A stretch of DNA of 64,000 nucleotides. Origin: Nocardia aurantiaca (lineage in GTDB: Bacteria > Actinomycetota > Actinomycetes > Mycobacteriales > Mycobacteriaceae). Under the pieces are notes generated by a model that worked only from the letters and a program-made list of their open reading frames with translations, was not told the DNA's origin and ran no database searches. The DNA lies in assembly GCF_009708175.1 (NCBI RefSeq), contig NZ_WMBB01000004.1, forward strand, positions 62,001-126,000. Reading direction: 5' to 3'. This document shows, one piece after another, positions 18,093 to 29,356 of the stretch (position 1 is the stretch's first letter; every line of letters begins with the position of its first letter). The translations under genes were made by a program, and so were the position numbers.

Positions 18093-18890
18093 TCAGTTCG
18101 TCTGCGGGTCCTGCGCCCGGACCGGACCGATCCGGCTCGGCGGCCAGATCTTGAACACGGCCTTGCCGCGCACATCCTTGACCGGGACGGTGCCCTGCAG
18201 CTCGTCCCTCATGTGGTAGCGGGAATCGGCGGACTCGGCACGGTTGTCACCCATCACCCACAGGTTGCCGTCCGGCACCTTGATCGGGCCGAAAGCGCGA
18301 CCGCCCGCGTTGAACTGCACATCCGGGTGCGCGGGGTCGAAGGGGTTGTTGAACTTCACGTACGGTTCGTCGAGTGGCTTGCCGTCCACCAGGATCCGGC
18401 CCTGGGCATCGCAGCACTGCACGGTCTGGCCGCCGGTCGCGATGACCCGCTTGACCAGATCATTCTCATCCGGCGGCACCAGGCCGAAGAAGGACAGGAA
18501 GTTCTGCACGCCGCGAACCGCGGTGTTCGAGCTGCGGATCGACTTGTAGTGGCGGTTCCAGTCGTCGGTCGGGCCGACGAAGACCACCACATCGCCCGGT
18601 TCGGGATCACCGAAGTAGTAACTCAGCTTCTCCACGTAGATGCGGTCACCGGTACAACCCGCGCAACCGTGCAGGGTGGGCTCCATGGACTGCGATGGGA
18701 TCACGTAGGGCCGACCGATGAAGGTCACCAATAGCGCCACGATGAGCGCGGCGAAACCGACCAGGATGGGCAGCTCCTGCCAGAACGGGCGCTGCTTCTT
18801 CTTCGGCTTCGGCTGGGGGGTCTCGGGCGTGTCCGCCCCGTCGTTATCGCCCGACCCGGACATCGTCACCGACTCGCTCTCGTCTGCCAC
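18093..18890 (-). CDS. lepB: Signal peptidase I
   Basis: 265 residues. It cleaves signal peptides of exported proteins on the outer face of the membrane. A charged, Pro-rich cytosolic leader precedes one membrane helix (about 47-66), then the catalytic serine in IPSQSMEPTL and the general-base lysine in DLVKRVIATGG; the LWVMGDNRAESADSRYH box E is intact. GTG at 18890 is preferred for length; ATG at 18863 (MSGSG) is possible, and neither has a strong ribosome site. It lies between rplS and rnhB, as in mycobacteria. Confidence 0.93.
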   Translation of the reverse strand: MADESESVTMSGSGDNDGADTPETPQPKPKKKQRPFWQELPILVGFAALIVALLVTFIGRPYVIPSQSMEPTLHGCAGCTGDRIYVEKLSYYFGDPEPGDVVVFVGPTDDWNRHYKSIRSSNTAVRGVQNFLSFFGLVPPDENDLVKRVIATGGQTVQCCDAQGRILVDGKPLDEPYVKFNNPFDPAHPDVQFNAGGRAFGPIKVPDGNLWVMGDNRAESADSRYHMRDELQGTVPVKDVRGKAVFKIWPPSRIGPVRAQDPQTN

Positions 18891-18900
18891 CGGAACAGAG

Positions 18901-18938
18901 TAGCCCGGCACCGCGAAGAACCATGCGGTGCCGGGCTA
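18901..18938. terminator. Hairpin between rplS and lepB
   Basis: Arms tagcccggcaccgc (18901-18914) and gcggtgccgggcta (18925-18938) form 14 perfect pairs with a 10-base loop. It lies just before the lepB start and 73 bases after the rplS stop. No U-run follows, so it is probably a partial terminator that lowers lepB expression relative to rplS. Confidence 0.65.
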
Positions 18939-19011
18939 CCGGTTGTCGGGCGAGCCGACAATGCCACTGTGCGGAACCTGCCGTCGGCCGGGGGCCGAGG
19001 CGGCTGCTACC

Positions 19012-19353
19012 TCAGCGCTTCTCCTTGATCTTGGCGGCCTTGCCGCGCAGATCGCGCAGGTAGTACAGCTTGGCGCGACGCACGTCACCGCGGGTCACGA
19101 CCTCGATCTTGTCGAGGTTGGGGCTGTGCACCGGGAAGGTGCGCTCCACGCCGACACCGAACGACACCTTGCGCACGGTGAAGGTCTCGCGGATGCCACC
19201 GTTCTGGCGGCGGATGACGACGCCCTTGAAGACCTGGATGCGCTCCTTGTTGCCTTCGATAACCTTCACGTGCACGTTGACCGTGTCACCCGGGCGGAAG
19301 TCCGGGATGTCGCTGCGCAGCGAGCTTGCGTCGACGAAGTCGAGGGTGTTCAT
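19012..19353 (-). CDS. rplS: Large-subunit ribosomal protein L19
   Basis: 113 residues, normal length. Recognised by [60 protein letters not shown] and the final [21 protein letters not shown]19 lies at the subunit interface. ATG at 19353 has an AAGGA site. A stem-forming leader lies upstream (19407-19465). Confidence 0.97.
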   Translation of the reverse strand: MNTLDFVDASSLRSDIPDFRPGDTVNVHVKVIEGNKERIQVFKGVVIRRQNGGIRETFTVRKVSFGVGVERTFPVHSPNLDKIEVVTRGDVRRAKLYYLRDLRGKAAKIKEKR

Positions 19354-19406
19354 TTCCGTCCTTATTGGAGTTCGCGCGAACAGAGGAACCTGGCGGCTAC
19401 CCGCGA

Positions 19407-19465
19407 GGGTGCTCTACCGGTTCGTGCTCCGGATATTTGGGCGGTGCCCGGGGCGAAGAGCACCC
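19407..19465 (-). promoter_or_regulatory. Candidate structured leader of rplS
   Basis: Arms gggtgctct (19407-19415) and agagcaccc (19457-19465) pair perfectly around a 41-base loop, 54-112 bases upstream of the rplS start. Ribosomal protein leaders with autoregulatory folds are known for L19 in other phyla. Here only the closing stem is visible, so function is inference. Confidence 0.3.
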
Positions 19466-19516
19466 GAGGCAACCTGAGCATTGTGCCAGACTCCCGGATC
19501 AGGCCGTTAATCGACC

Positions 19517-21199
19517 CTACGTGCGGGTATTCGCCCGGGTTAGGGCGGAGGCGATATCCGTGACCAGGGGCGGGTAGTCGGTGGCGCCGGTGACCACGTG
19601 CAGGAAGACCAGTCGATCCTGCTCGTCGGTCGCGGCTTTCAGACAGTGTCGCAGCCCGCCGACCGTGGTCGCGCGGAGGGTGAGGACGGACTCCGCGTCG
19701 CCGCCGAACGCGTGCGGAAGTTCGGACCAGCGCCACGGGGCGATGTCGTTGTACGGGGCGGCGGGACCGTGGATGGCGCGTTCGATGGCGTAGCCGTCGT
19801 TGTCGACCAGGATGATCACGCCGTTCATCCGCTCCCGAATCCAGGTTCCCAACTCCTGGATCGAGAGTTGAGCCGCGCCATCGCCGATGACGAGCACCGC
19901 ACGGCGATCAGGGCAGGCGATGCCCGCGCCGAGCGCGGCCGGCAGGGCATATCCGATCGAGCCCCAAAGCGGCTGGCCGAGGAATGTGATGCCGGTCGGC
20001 ATGCGCAGCGTGGCCAGGCCGAAGAAAGCCGAGCCCTGGTCGGCCACGACGATGTTGTTGTTGCCCAGCGCTTCCGCGACCAGAGGCCAGAGGGCTGCCT
20101 GGGTGAGCGGGGTTTCCGCAGCCGGCAATTCGACGGGAGGGGTGGTCGTCGGCGCGGGAATCGTTGCGGGAGCGGTGAATTCGGGGGCGATGCCGGTGAG
20201 GATCTCGAGGGCGGCGGTGAGGGACAGCGGCGCGAAGGCGTCCACTCCCCCGATGACCGTGCGCTCGGGACCGATGTCGATGGTCCGACGGGGATCGATG
20301 CGGTGACTGAAGCCCGCGGTGATGCTGTCGGTGTACTGCACACCGACGGTCACCAGACGTTCGGCGTCCTCGACGGCGGCGCGAATCTGCGGCGGGGAGG
20401 CCGCGCCGGTGTAGACGCCGAGGAAGTTCGGGGCGGATTCGTCGACCACGGTCTTGCCCCAGGCCAGCGTGGCGTGCGGGAGGCCTTGTGAGTGCCCCGA
20501 GGCCGGGCCGACCAGGGTCCGCAACCGATCGGTCGCTCCGACCCGGTCGACGAAGATATCGGCCAGCACCGCGACCCGGCGACCGCTCAGGAATTCGCGA
20601 GCGGCCTGCGCGAAAGCGGCACGCGCGCCCACGCTCGAGAAGTCGGCGGGCGGAGCCAGCGGCATCGCGGGCCGGGACACCTCCACCCGCGCCGTATCGG
20701 TGGCCAGCATGAGATACCCCGGACGGCGTTGCACGCGAACCGAATTCAGCACCCGGTCGATCTCCTGACAGGCGTCGGCGGCCCCGAGATCGGCCTGCGC
20801 GCAGGTGACCTCGGCGGCGATGCGGCGGAAATGGTGGAAGTCCCCGTCACCGAGGGTGTGGTGGATGACGCGGTGGTTGGCCTGGATGTCCTTGGCCGGG
20901 ACGCCCACGATGTGCACCACCGGGACATGCTCGGCGTAGCTGCCCGCGATGGCGTTGACCGCGCTCAGCTCGCCCACGCCGTAGGTGGTGACGACCGCGC
21001 CGATGCCGCGCAGGCGGGCGTACCCGTCGGCGGCGTAGCCCGCGTTCAGCTCGTTGGCGCTGCCGATCCAGCGGATGTCGGGGTGCGCGATGACGTGGTC
21101 GAGGAACTGCAGATTGAAATCGCCGGGGACACCGAAGATTTCGGTGACGCCCAGTTCCCGCAGCCGATCGAGCAGGTAGTCGCCGACAACGTAGCCCAT
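19517..21199 (-). CDS. Thiamine-diphosphate-dependent 2-keto acid decarboxylase (indolepyruvate/pyruvate decarboxylase type)
   Basis: 560 residues. The N-terminal PYR domain has VTEIFGVPGDFNLQFLDHVI and the activating glutamate in SANELNAGYAADGYAR; HHTLGDGDFHHF holds the adjacent His pair characteristic of the pyruvate/indolepyruvate decarboxylase group. The diphosphate-binding motif begins GDGAAQLSIQELGTW at about 436 and ends NDGYAIE. The enzyme decarboxylates aromatic or branched 2-keto acids to aldehydes; the exact substrate cannot be read from sequence. From memory M. tuberculosis has a comparable Kdc. It follows a membrane-protein gene by 36 bases on the same strand. Confidence 0.92.
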   Translation of the reverse strand: MGYVVGDYLLDRLRELGVTEIFGVPGDFNLQFLDHVIAHPDIRWIGSANELNAGYAADGYARLRGIGAVVTTYGVGELSAVNAIAGSYAEHVPVVHIVGVPAKDIQANHRVIHHTLGDGDFHHFRRIAAEVTCAQADLGAADACQEIDRVLNSVRVQRRPGYLMLATDTARVEVSRPAMPLAPPADFSSVGARAAFAQAAREFLSGRRVAVLADIFVDRVGATDRLRTLVGPASGHSQGLPHATLAWGKTVVDESAPNFLGVYTGAASPPQIRAAVEDAERLVTVGVQYTDSITAGFSHRIDPRRTIDIGPERTVIGGVDAFAPLSLTAALEILTGIAPEFTAPATIPAPTTTPPVELPAAETPLTQAALWPLVAEALGNNNIVVADQGSAFFGLATLRMPTGITFLGQPLWGSIGYALPAALGAGIACPDRRAVLVIGDGAAQLSIQELGTWIRERMNGVIILVDNDGYAIERAIHGPAAPYNDIAPWRWSELPHAFGGDAESVLTLRATTVGGLRHCLKAATDEQDRLVFLHVVTGATDYPPLVTDIASALTRANTRT

Positions 21200-21235
21200 G
21201 GATCAACACTGGCACGCCGATCGACCATCAGCAAC

Positions 21236-22228
21236 CTATTGGCTATCGACAGACTCCGAGGGCCGCTCCATGGACCCGAACTCCACGGCCGGGTCCGCGG
21301 ACCTGGGCTCCGCGGCCATGTCCGGCGGGTTCGGCTCCGACGGGTGCTCCGCGAACATGCGACCGGGGATCAGGTGCAGATGGGACGAGGGCGGCGCGGG
21401 CGGGGCCGGGACCACGGTGCGGGCCAACTCCTCCTCGGCGGCGCGCAGCACGTGGGCGGCATCGGGCTTGCCCGCCAGCAGGTCCTGCACGAAGATCTTG
21501 GCGCGGATCATCGGGCGGCGGTAGCGGCGTTCACGCCGCACGGCACGGCGCATCAGGCCCGGGCGTGAGGCGTAGCGCCAGCGCGCCCAGGGTGCGCCCG
21601 GGCGGCTCAGCCGGAGGGCTCCGATGACCAACAGCGGCGGGAAGAACATGCCGAACAGACCGGTCCAAATCTTGCCCTTGGCAATGACAATGGCCGCCAA
21701 CAGCAGGTTCATCAACGCGAACGCGATCGTGAACAATCGCTCGGGCACGTTCGGATCGGACCGGAGATCACGAATCTCGCCGATGTCCAGCAACCACAGC
21801 GGATGGAAACCGAGCAGCAGCAACCCCGTCACCGCGAAGGCCACGAAGACCGCGTCCACCGAGGTGCGGCCCTGCTCTTCCCAGTACACGTCACGCAGGT
21901 AGTAGATGAGCGCGAACTCGTCGAGCACCAGCGCCGCGCCGACCCCGAAAACCGCGGCCAGCGCGCTGATCACGTCGATCGTGCTCTGATACAGCACCAC
22001 CAGACCCATCCCGGAACCGAGCACCAGGATGACGCCGAACACCATGTGGTGGATGTGCACGTCACCGGCCCGCACATTGCCGGGCCACCAGCGCACCTGT
22101 TTGCGGATGAGCCGCACACTGATTCGGATCAGCAGGAATCCCACGATGAAGCCGAGCAGCAGACATGCCAGCGGCAATCGGCCGTGCGCCACCACGACAT
22201 CTTCCCACCACCGACGCACATCATGCAT
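21236..22228 (-). CDS. Conserved polytopic membrane protein
   Basis: 330 residues. About six to seven hydrophobic segments lie between residues 18 and 220, with HIHHMVFGVILVLGSGMGLV in a membrane-proximal position (a His cluster that could bind metal), then a soluble basic-to-acidic tail (GLMRRAVRRERRYRRP and a Pro-rich C-terminus). I recognise it only as an actinobacterial hypothetical membrane protein. ATG at 22228 has a GGAGG site 9 bases upstream. It precedes the keto acid decarboxylase gene by 36 bases and may be co-transcribed. Confidence 0.75.
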   Translation of the reverse strand: MHDVRRWWEDVVVAHGRLPLACLLLGFIVGFLLIRISVRLIRKQVRWWPGNVRAGDVHIHHMVFGVILVLGSGMGLVVLYQSTIDVISALAAVFGVGAALVLDEFALIYYLRDVYWEEQGRTSVDAVFVAFAVTGLLLLGFHPLWLLDIGEIRDLRSDPNVPERLFTIAFALMNLLLAAIVIAKGKIWTGLFGMFFPPLLVIGALRLSRPGAPWARWRYASRPGLMRRAVRRERRYRRPMIRAKIFVQDLLAGKPDAAHVLRAAEEELARTVVPAPPAPPSSHLHLIPGRMFAEHPSEPNPPDMAAEPRSADPAVEFGSMERPSESVDSQ

Positions 22229-22384
22229 GCCCGTGTCGCCTCCGAACCCTCGCGCGAACGCCAACCCCACGCCACGCTACCTGTGCGAGCGACCGGCGCG
22301 CGGAGATCGCATCCACTCGCGACATGGTGGAGCAACCGTCCAGCCACCATCGAAACGGCGGCGCCGGTAACTAGGCTCACCACC

Positions 22385-22594
22385 ATGCGACTGAGTACAC
22401 GAAACCAGCTCGATGGAACAGTCACCCAGGTCACCCGCGGTGAGGCCATGGCCGTCATCCATATCCGGCTCACCGGCGGTGACGAGATCACCTCCTCCAT
22501 CACCCGCGACGCCGCCGACGATCTGGGTCTCGCCGAGGGCAAGCCCGTGAAGGTCCTCATCAAGTCCACCGAGATCACCCTCGCCGTCGAATAG
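22385..22594 (+). CDS. TOBE/Mop-domain molybdate-binding protein
   Basis: 69 residues, a single Mop domain: STRNQLDGTVTQVTRGEAMA, VIHIRLTGGDEITSSITRDA and the closing VKVLIKSTEITLAV are typical of molbindins, which bind molybdate or tungstate as oligomers in the cytoplasm. No molybdate ABC transporter or molybdopterin gene is close, so it is probably a stand-alone storage or sensing protein. It diverges from the membrane-protein gene. Confidence 0.9.
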   Translation: MRLSTRNQLDGTVTQVTRGEAMAVIHIRLTGGDEITSSITRDAADDLGLAEGKPVKVLIKSTEITLAVE

Positions 22595-22737
22595 CCGGCA
22601 GGCGGCCGAGGCAGTCTCACTCCGGACCGCCTCGGCCCCTTCACCTTCGACAAACCTCCCCACCTGCACCAACGGTCGGCCGGTCAGTCGGTCCAGGTAT
22701 GGTCGCGTGCATCGCAGCGTCACGAACGGGAGCCCCC

Positions 22738-23130
22738 ATGCCGAACGACATCGTCTTCGAGAGCGTCGCCCCCGTCATCCCGGTCCTCGACCTCGAGGCC
22801 GCCCTTTCCCGTTATCGCCGCCTCGGCTTCACCGCCCATGCCTACGACAGCGACGCCCGCTACGGCTTCGCCGACCGCGGCGGAATCTCGCTCCATCTCA
22901 CCGAATGGGACGAACACGACCCACAACGCACCGCCGCAGCCATCTATCTCTACGTCTCCGACGCCGATACCCTCCACCGGGAATGGTCAGCCGCGGCCCT
23001 CCCCGGCCGCCTCACCACCCCGGTCGATACCGAGTACGGCCTACGCGAATTCGCTTATGTGGACCCCGACGGCACTCTGCACCGGGTCGGCTCTGCGCCG
23101 GCTCAGGCGCAGGCACCGCATGAGCTGTGA
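22738..23130 (+). CDS. VOC-family protein, bleomycin-resistance-like
   Basis: 130 residues. FESVAPVIPVLDLEAALSRY, RRLGFTAHAYDSD, YGFADRGGISLHLTEW and a late YGLREFAYVDPDGTLHRVG give one pair of beta-alpha-beta-beta-beta modules, the bleomycin/glyoxalase-dioxygenase fold in its metal-free drug-binding form. It could sequester a glycopeptide drug, but resistance is not shown. ATG at 22738 has a GGGAG site and better length than the upstream ATG at 22699. Confidence 0.85.
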   Translation: MPNDIVFESVAPVIPVLDLEAALSRYRRLGFTAHAYDSDARYGFADRGGISLHLTEWDEHDPQRTAAAIYLYVSDADTLHREWSAAALPGRLTTPVDTEYGLREFAYVDPDGTLHRVGSAPAQAQAPHEL

Positions 23131-23188
23131 GAACACGCCGATCGGTGCGTGGTTGAGGGTGCCGCGCTGATTTCCGGAGGTGGAAAAC

Positions 23189-23229
23189 CCCGTCCGGCCG
23201 CACCCAGGGTGCGGGTGCGGCCGGACGGG
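23189..23229 (-). terminator. Intrinsic terminator of tex
   Basis: Arms cccgtccggccgcaccc (23189-23205) and gggtgcggccggacggg (23213-23229) form 17 perfect pairs with a 7-base loop, 20 bases beyond the tex stop. On the minus strand it is followed at once by ggttttcc, so a short U-run is present. It also separates tex from the convergent VOC gene. Confidence 0.85.
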
Positions 23230-23248
23230 CGGGGTGGAACGGGAGTTG

Positions 23249-25654
<2,406 letters not shown>

Positions 25655-25865
25655 GCCCGCAGACACTACCGCCGCCACCCGACAGCGCGTGCAAGGCCCA
25701 CGCACTGTCCGCCACACGATTCCGCTTTCCCAGGACCCCAGCGCCCGGCCAGAGACGTCACCGATTGCGCATACGCGCCCGCGATGGATGCCGAAACACT
25801 TCCGCACGCGCCCGGAAAGTCGCCCCGATCCTCACGAAATCAATTGTTGCGTAGCGAATTTCAGC

Positions 25866-26192
25866 TCAGCCGAAATCTCTTGGGGAGGCCTTGAATTCGG
25901 GGCAGTACACAGAGACGGCGGCACGGATGAGGGCGGACTCGTCACCCCACTGATCGGTCGCCACAACCGGCGTGCCGACGCGCAGGCGGGCGCAGACGTC
26001 CTTGCCCGCGGCGATGAGGCGCTGCCCGTCCTCGGTGTTCTCGTAACCCGGCGACGCGACCGTCTGGTCGCCCAGGCGGCTCAGGAACAGCGAGTCGAGG
26101 TTGTCGGCGACCGCCTTGCCGCCGCTGAACAGGGCGGCGAACAGGGCCAGCCCGGCCAGGGCCGCGCCGAGAAAACCATTGGGTTTGCGCAT
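25866..26192 (-). CDS. DUF732 family secreted protein
   Basis: 108 residues. A signal peptide (about 1-28: basic MRKPNG then a hydrophobic run ending GGKAVA) precedes the small DUF732 domain with two cysteines (VCARLR and VYCPEF) likely to form a disulfide. DUF732 proteins are typical of mycobacteria and relatives, and their role is unknown. ATG at 26192 has a GAGGAG site 6 bases upstream. It follows trmD by 23 bases and may be the last gene of the rpsP operon. Confidence 0.85.
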   Translation of the reverse strand: MRKPNGFLGAALAGLALFAALFSGGKAVADNLDSLFLSRLGDQTVASPGYENTEDGQRLIAAGKDVCARLRVGTPVVATDQWGDESALIRAAVSVYCPEFKASPRDFG

Positions 26193-26215
26193 GATTGCTC
26201 CTCTTCGCGCAGGTC

Positions 26216-26899
26216 CTACTGCTCCGGTAGGAGGTCGGGCCTGCGTTCGGCCGTGCGGCGCAGCGACTGTTCGTGCCGCCACTCGGCGATCTTGGCGTGA
26301 TTGCCGGACAGCAGGATGTCGGGCACGTCGAGGCCGCGCCAGCTCACCGGCCGGGTGTAGGACGGGCCTTCCAGGAGTCCGTCGGAGAACGAATCCTGTT
26401 CATGGGATTGCTGATTGCCGAGGACGCCCGGGATCAACCGGACGATCGCCTCGGTCATGACCAGCACCGCGGCCTCGCCGCCGATGAGCACATAGTCGCC
26501 GATACTGACCTCTTCGACCCGTACGCGGCGCCGGGCATCATCGAATACACGCTGGTCGATGCCCTCGTAGCGGCCGCACGCGAACACGATGTGCTCTTCG
26601 GCGGACCACCGCTGCGCCGTCTCCTGGGTGAACGGCACACCGGCGGGAGTCGGCACCACCAGCAGTGCGTCGTCCGGGCACACCTCGTCGAGGGCGTCGC
26701 CCCACACGGTCGGTTTCATGACCATGCCCGGCCCGCCGCCGTACGGGGTGTCGTCCACGGACTTGTGCACATCGTGGGTCCACCGGCGCAGGTCGTGCAC
26801 CTCCACCTCGAGCAGACCCTTGTCGATCGCCTTGCCCAGCAAGGCCGCTCGCATCGGCTCGAGGTATTCGGGGAAGATCGTGACTACGTCGATTCGCAC
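26216..26899 (-). CDS. trmD: tRNA (guanine-N1)-methyltransferase TrmD
   Basis: 227 residues, typical for the family. It methylates G37 of tRNAs that read CNN/UNN/CGN codons, using a trefoil knot. Visible motifs: [13 protein letters not shown] at the N-terminus, [34 protein letters not shown] and [20 protein letters not shown] in the SAM-binding knot, followed by the [18 protein letters not shown] loop. It begins 4 bases after rimM. Confidence 0.97.
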   Translation of the reverse strand: MRIDVVTIFPEYLEPMRAALLGKAIDKGLLEVEVHDLRRWTHDVHKSVDDTPYGGGPGMVMKPTVWGDALDEVCPDDALLVVPTPAGVPFTQETAQRWSAEEHIVFACGRYEGIDQRVFDDARRRVRVEEVSIGDYVLIGGEAAVLVMTEAIVRLIPGVLGNQQSHEQDSFSDGLLEGPSYTRPVSWRGLDVPDILLSGNHAKIAEWRHEQSLRRTAERRPDLLPEQ

Positions 26900-26903
26900 G
26901 CCG

Positions 26904-27440
26904 CTACTCCGGGTCCAGCAGGCCCTCGGGCGGGTCGATGACGATCAGACCGTCGGCGACGGACACCGTCGGCACGATGGCCAGCACGAACGGCACCAGG
27001 ATCTCCCGGCCCGCGGGCGGGAATGCCTCCCCCGCTTTGATCGAAAGCAGTTCTCCCGCAGCCGAATGCAGCACCTCGTTGACAGTGCCGACAACAGTGC
27101 CGTCACCGAGTTCGACGCGCAGACCCTCGAGTTCGTGATCGTAGTACTCGTCCGGGTCCTCCGACGGCGGCAGATCCGCGGTGTCGACCACGAACAGCAT
27201 GCCCCGCAACGCATCCGCGGCGGTGCGGTCGGCGACGCCGTCCAGACGCAGCAGAAGCCGACCCGAGTGCTCCCGGGCCGACTCCACTTCGAATTCCCGC
27301 GTCCGTTCGGCGCGCGGCAGCCTCCCCTTCAGGACGCTGCCGGGCGCGAACCGCAGTTCCGGCTCGTCGGTGCGGACTTCGACGACGAGTTCGCCACGCA
27401 CACCGTGCGATTTGGCGACCCGCCCGACGACCAGTTCCAT
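26904..27440 (-). CDS. rimM: Ribosome maturation factor RimM
   Basis: 178 residues. [20 protein letters not shown] begins the N-terminal barrel, and [13 protein letters not shown] with [16 protein letters not shown] lies in the PRC-barrel half. It binds S19 and assists maturation of the 30S head. ATG at 27440 abuts the khpA stop (27441), so the two are tightly coupled. Confidence 0.95.
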   Translation of the reverse strand: MELVVGRVAKSHGVRGELVVEVRTDEPELRFAPGSVLKGRLPRAERTREFEVESAREHSGRLLLRLDGVADRTAADALRGMLFVVDTADLPPSEDPDEYYDHELEGLRVELGDGTVVGTVNEVLHSAAGELLSIKAGEAFPPAGREILVPFVLAIVPTVSVADGLIVIDPPEGLLDPE

Positions 27441-27683
27441 CTACTGATCCGTGTCGACCACGTCGACGCGAATGCCCTTACCGCCGATCCCGGCGACCAG
27501 GGTGCGCAGGGCGGTCGCGGTACGACCGCCGCGACCGATCACCTTGCCCAGATCGTCGGGGTGCACGTGCACCTCGACGGTCCGGCCACGTCGGCTGGTG
27601 ATCAGCTCGACATGGACGTCATCCGGATTGGCGACGATGCCGCGAACCAAGTGTTCGACGGCATCGGCGACGACGGCACTCAT
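27441..27683 (-). CDS. khpA: KH-domain RNA-binding protein KhpA
   Basis: 80 residues, one KH domain: VHVHPDDLGKVIGRGGRTAT contains the GxxG loop (IGRGG), followed by ALRTLVAGIGGKGIRVDVVD. In other bacteria it forms a complex with KhpB and binds many RNAs. It lies between rpsP and rimM, the standard position, with 2 bases to rpsP. Confidence 0.95.
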   Translation of the reverse strand: MSAVVADAVEHLVRGIVANPDDVHVELITSRRGRTVEVHVHPDDLGKVIGRGGRTATALRTLVAGIGGKGIRVDVVDTDQ

Positions 27684-27685
27684 GA

Positions 27686-28132
27686 TTACTCGGCAGCTTC
27701 GGTGGTGGCCTCGTCAGACGCAGCCTCGGCAGCGTCTTCCTTCTTGGCGGCCTTCTTCTTCGGGGTGACGGCCTCGGCGACCGGCTCGTTGTCGGCGGCG
27801 GCCAGGGCGGCGTTGAACAGGTCCAGCTTGGACGGCTTGGCGGCCTTGGTCTTCAGGGTGCCCTCGGCGCCCGGCAGGCCCTTGAACTTCTGCCAGTCGC
27901 CGGTGATCTCCAGCAGACGCTTCACCGGCTCGGTCGGCTGCGCGCCGACACCCAGCCAGTACTGAGCGCGCTCCGAGTCGATCTCGATGAGCGACGGCTC
28001 TTCCTTCGGGTGGTACTTGCCGATGGACTCGATGGCGCGGCCGTCACGACGCGTACGGGCGTCGGCGATGACGATGCGGTACTGCGGGTTGCGGATCTTG
28101 CCCATACGGGTCAGCTTGATACGAACAGCCAT
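27686..28132 (-). CDS. rpsP: Small-subunit ribosomal protein S16
   Basis: 148 residues. The S16 core is [40 protein letters not shown] and [21 protein letters not shown] Lys/Ala/Glu-rich C-terminal tail of about 60 residues ([15 protein letters not shown]) is typical of actinobacteria. ATG at 28132 has a GGAAAGG site; the longer frame upstream runs through the leader and a terminator and is rejected. It is the first gene of rpsP-khpA-rimM-trmD. Confidence 0.96.
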   Translation of the reverse strand: MAVRIKLTRMGKIRNPQYRIVIADARTRRDGRAIESIGKYHPKEEPSLIEIDSERAQYWLGVGAQPTEPVKRLLEITGDWQKFKGLPGAEGTLKTKAAKPSKLDLFNAALAAADNEPVAEAVTPKKKAAKKEDAAEAASDEATTEAAE

Positions 28133-28336
28133 GAGCTGATGCCTTTCCAATGGTTGGTCACGTCGCAATTCAGCAGCCCACACATGGTGGACCCGGTTTT
28201 GCGTCAAGTGCTGTGACCGCCGCGCGGTACGGAACCGGAGACGGGCTGACACTGTCCTCGATGAGGACGGTCGTCCATTCTGCCAGACCCTCGACCGCCC
28301 GAAGAAATCGCCCCGATCCGGACCCCGAACGACAAA

Positions 28337-28366
28337 CAGCCCATCGGGGACGACCCCGATGGGCTG
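28337..28366 (-). terminator. Intrinsic terminator after the small ORF, ahead of rpsP
   Basis: Arms cagcccatcgggg (28337-28349) and ccccgatgggctg (28354-28366) make 13 perfect pairs with a 4-base loop. The minus strand then reads tttgtcgtt, a short U-run. It lies 30 bases beyond the stop of the candidate small gene at 28396 and insulates the rpsP operon. Confidence 0.8.
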
Positions 28367-28395
28367 CATCCTACGGCGGCTGCCGCGCGTGCGAT

Positions 28396-28485
28396 CTACT
28401 GCGGCTGCGACGAGCTGCCGCTGGTCAGCAGCTTCACGATCAGGCCGGCCAAGATATCGATCGCCAGGGCTTCGATGGACCCCAC
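28396..28485 (-). CDS. Candidate 29-residue hydrophobic small protein
   Basis: GTG at 28485 is preceded by AGGAG (28492-28496) with a 6-base gap. ATG at 28491 directly abuts that site and is unlikely to be the start. The product begins [19 protein letters not shown], a nearly perfect amphipathic or membrane helix with two Asp/Glu and one Lys, and ends in a Ser/Gln/Pro-rich tail (TSGSSSQPQ). A strong terminator follows 30 bases later, so the unit looks like an independent small gene. No family is recognised with certainty. Small helical mycolate-envelope proteins are known in Corynebacteriales, but that comparison is inference. Confidence 0.5.
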   Translation of the reverse strand: MGSIEALAIDILAGLIVKLLTSGSSSQPQ

Positions 28486-28581
28486 GGTCATCTCCTCATC
28501 AGGTTGAACAACAAACGTCTGAAGCATGACCGATTCACTTTGGTTGCGCAGCCGAATCGCCAGACCGGTCCGGCCGAACCC

Positions 28582-29217
28582 TCATCTGCGGCGCATGCAG
28601 ATCGTGGTGCCCGTCGTGGCGCCGGGGTTGTCGGTGAGGCTGACGACGGTGCCCGGCGGGACAGACATTGTCGTTCGACGCGTGGCGATCGGTGACCTGG
28701 TACACGGCTCCGGGGTCACCCACCACCGCCGCTTCCGAGGCGCCGGAGCCATCGGCATCCCCACCGCCCCATACGGCGACACCGAGCCTCCACCCGGCGG
28801 ATACCCGTTCATGCCCTGGGGCCACGCCACCTGCCTGCCCGAGGGAACAGGCTGCCCCCAGCCGGAATTCACCCCTGACGCCTGCACCGAATACTGCGGC
28901 GCACTCGGCGGGATAGGCGTAGGCATAGGCCACCCAGGCCGCACCGGACCAGCCGCGGCGACGGACGGAGCCTCGGGCTCGGACAGATTCGGGCCGATCG
29001 ACGACTCGGGCGACGCCGCAGGCGCCGCAGCAACCACTGTCCCGGCCGCGGCGGCCGATGCCGAATCACCAACGGGCGCAGACGCGGACTGTGCAATGGA
29101 AGCGGCCGGAACCTCAACCGGGGCGGCGGGCGACGGATCGTCCAGGGGGCAGGCCGGTCCGACGGGAGAGTCGAACGGTCGGTGAATTCGGATGGTTCGG
29201 GCACGGTGTCCTGCCAC
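28582..29217 (-). pseudogene. Pro/Ala-rich hypothetical gene with apparent frame switching
   Basis: One minus frame spans the whole interval: an Ala/Ser/Pro-rich N-terminal half, a Gly/Pro/Tyr-rich middle (MNGYPPGGGSVSPYGAVGMP), a basic-aromatic RKRRWW and an end reading VVSLTDNPGATTGTTICMRR. Between about 28664 and 28725 the best codon usage moves to another frame, which reads GAVYQVTDRHASNDNVCPAG and looks more protein-like than the first. The order suggests two opposing single-base changes, or a damaged gene. The function is not recognised. GTG at 29217 is only the first available start. Confidence 0.4.
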
Positions 29218-29356
29218 GGAGCGGGTGCGGCGATCTCTGCAGCCACGCAGGAGGCGATCGTAGAATCCGGCAATTCAAGTGCCGGACAGACGGATTCGAT
29301 TACCTATTCGCGACGGCGACAGGCTGCCTACGGACGGCGCCGGCCGGCGCTCGACG

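Noticed and set aside
28133..28369. Extension of the S16 frame
   Set aside because: It crosses the terminator at 28337-28366 and has no similarity to S16.
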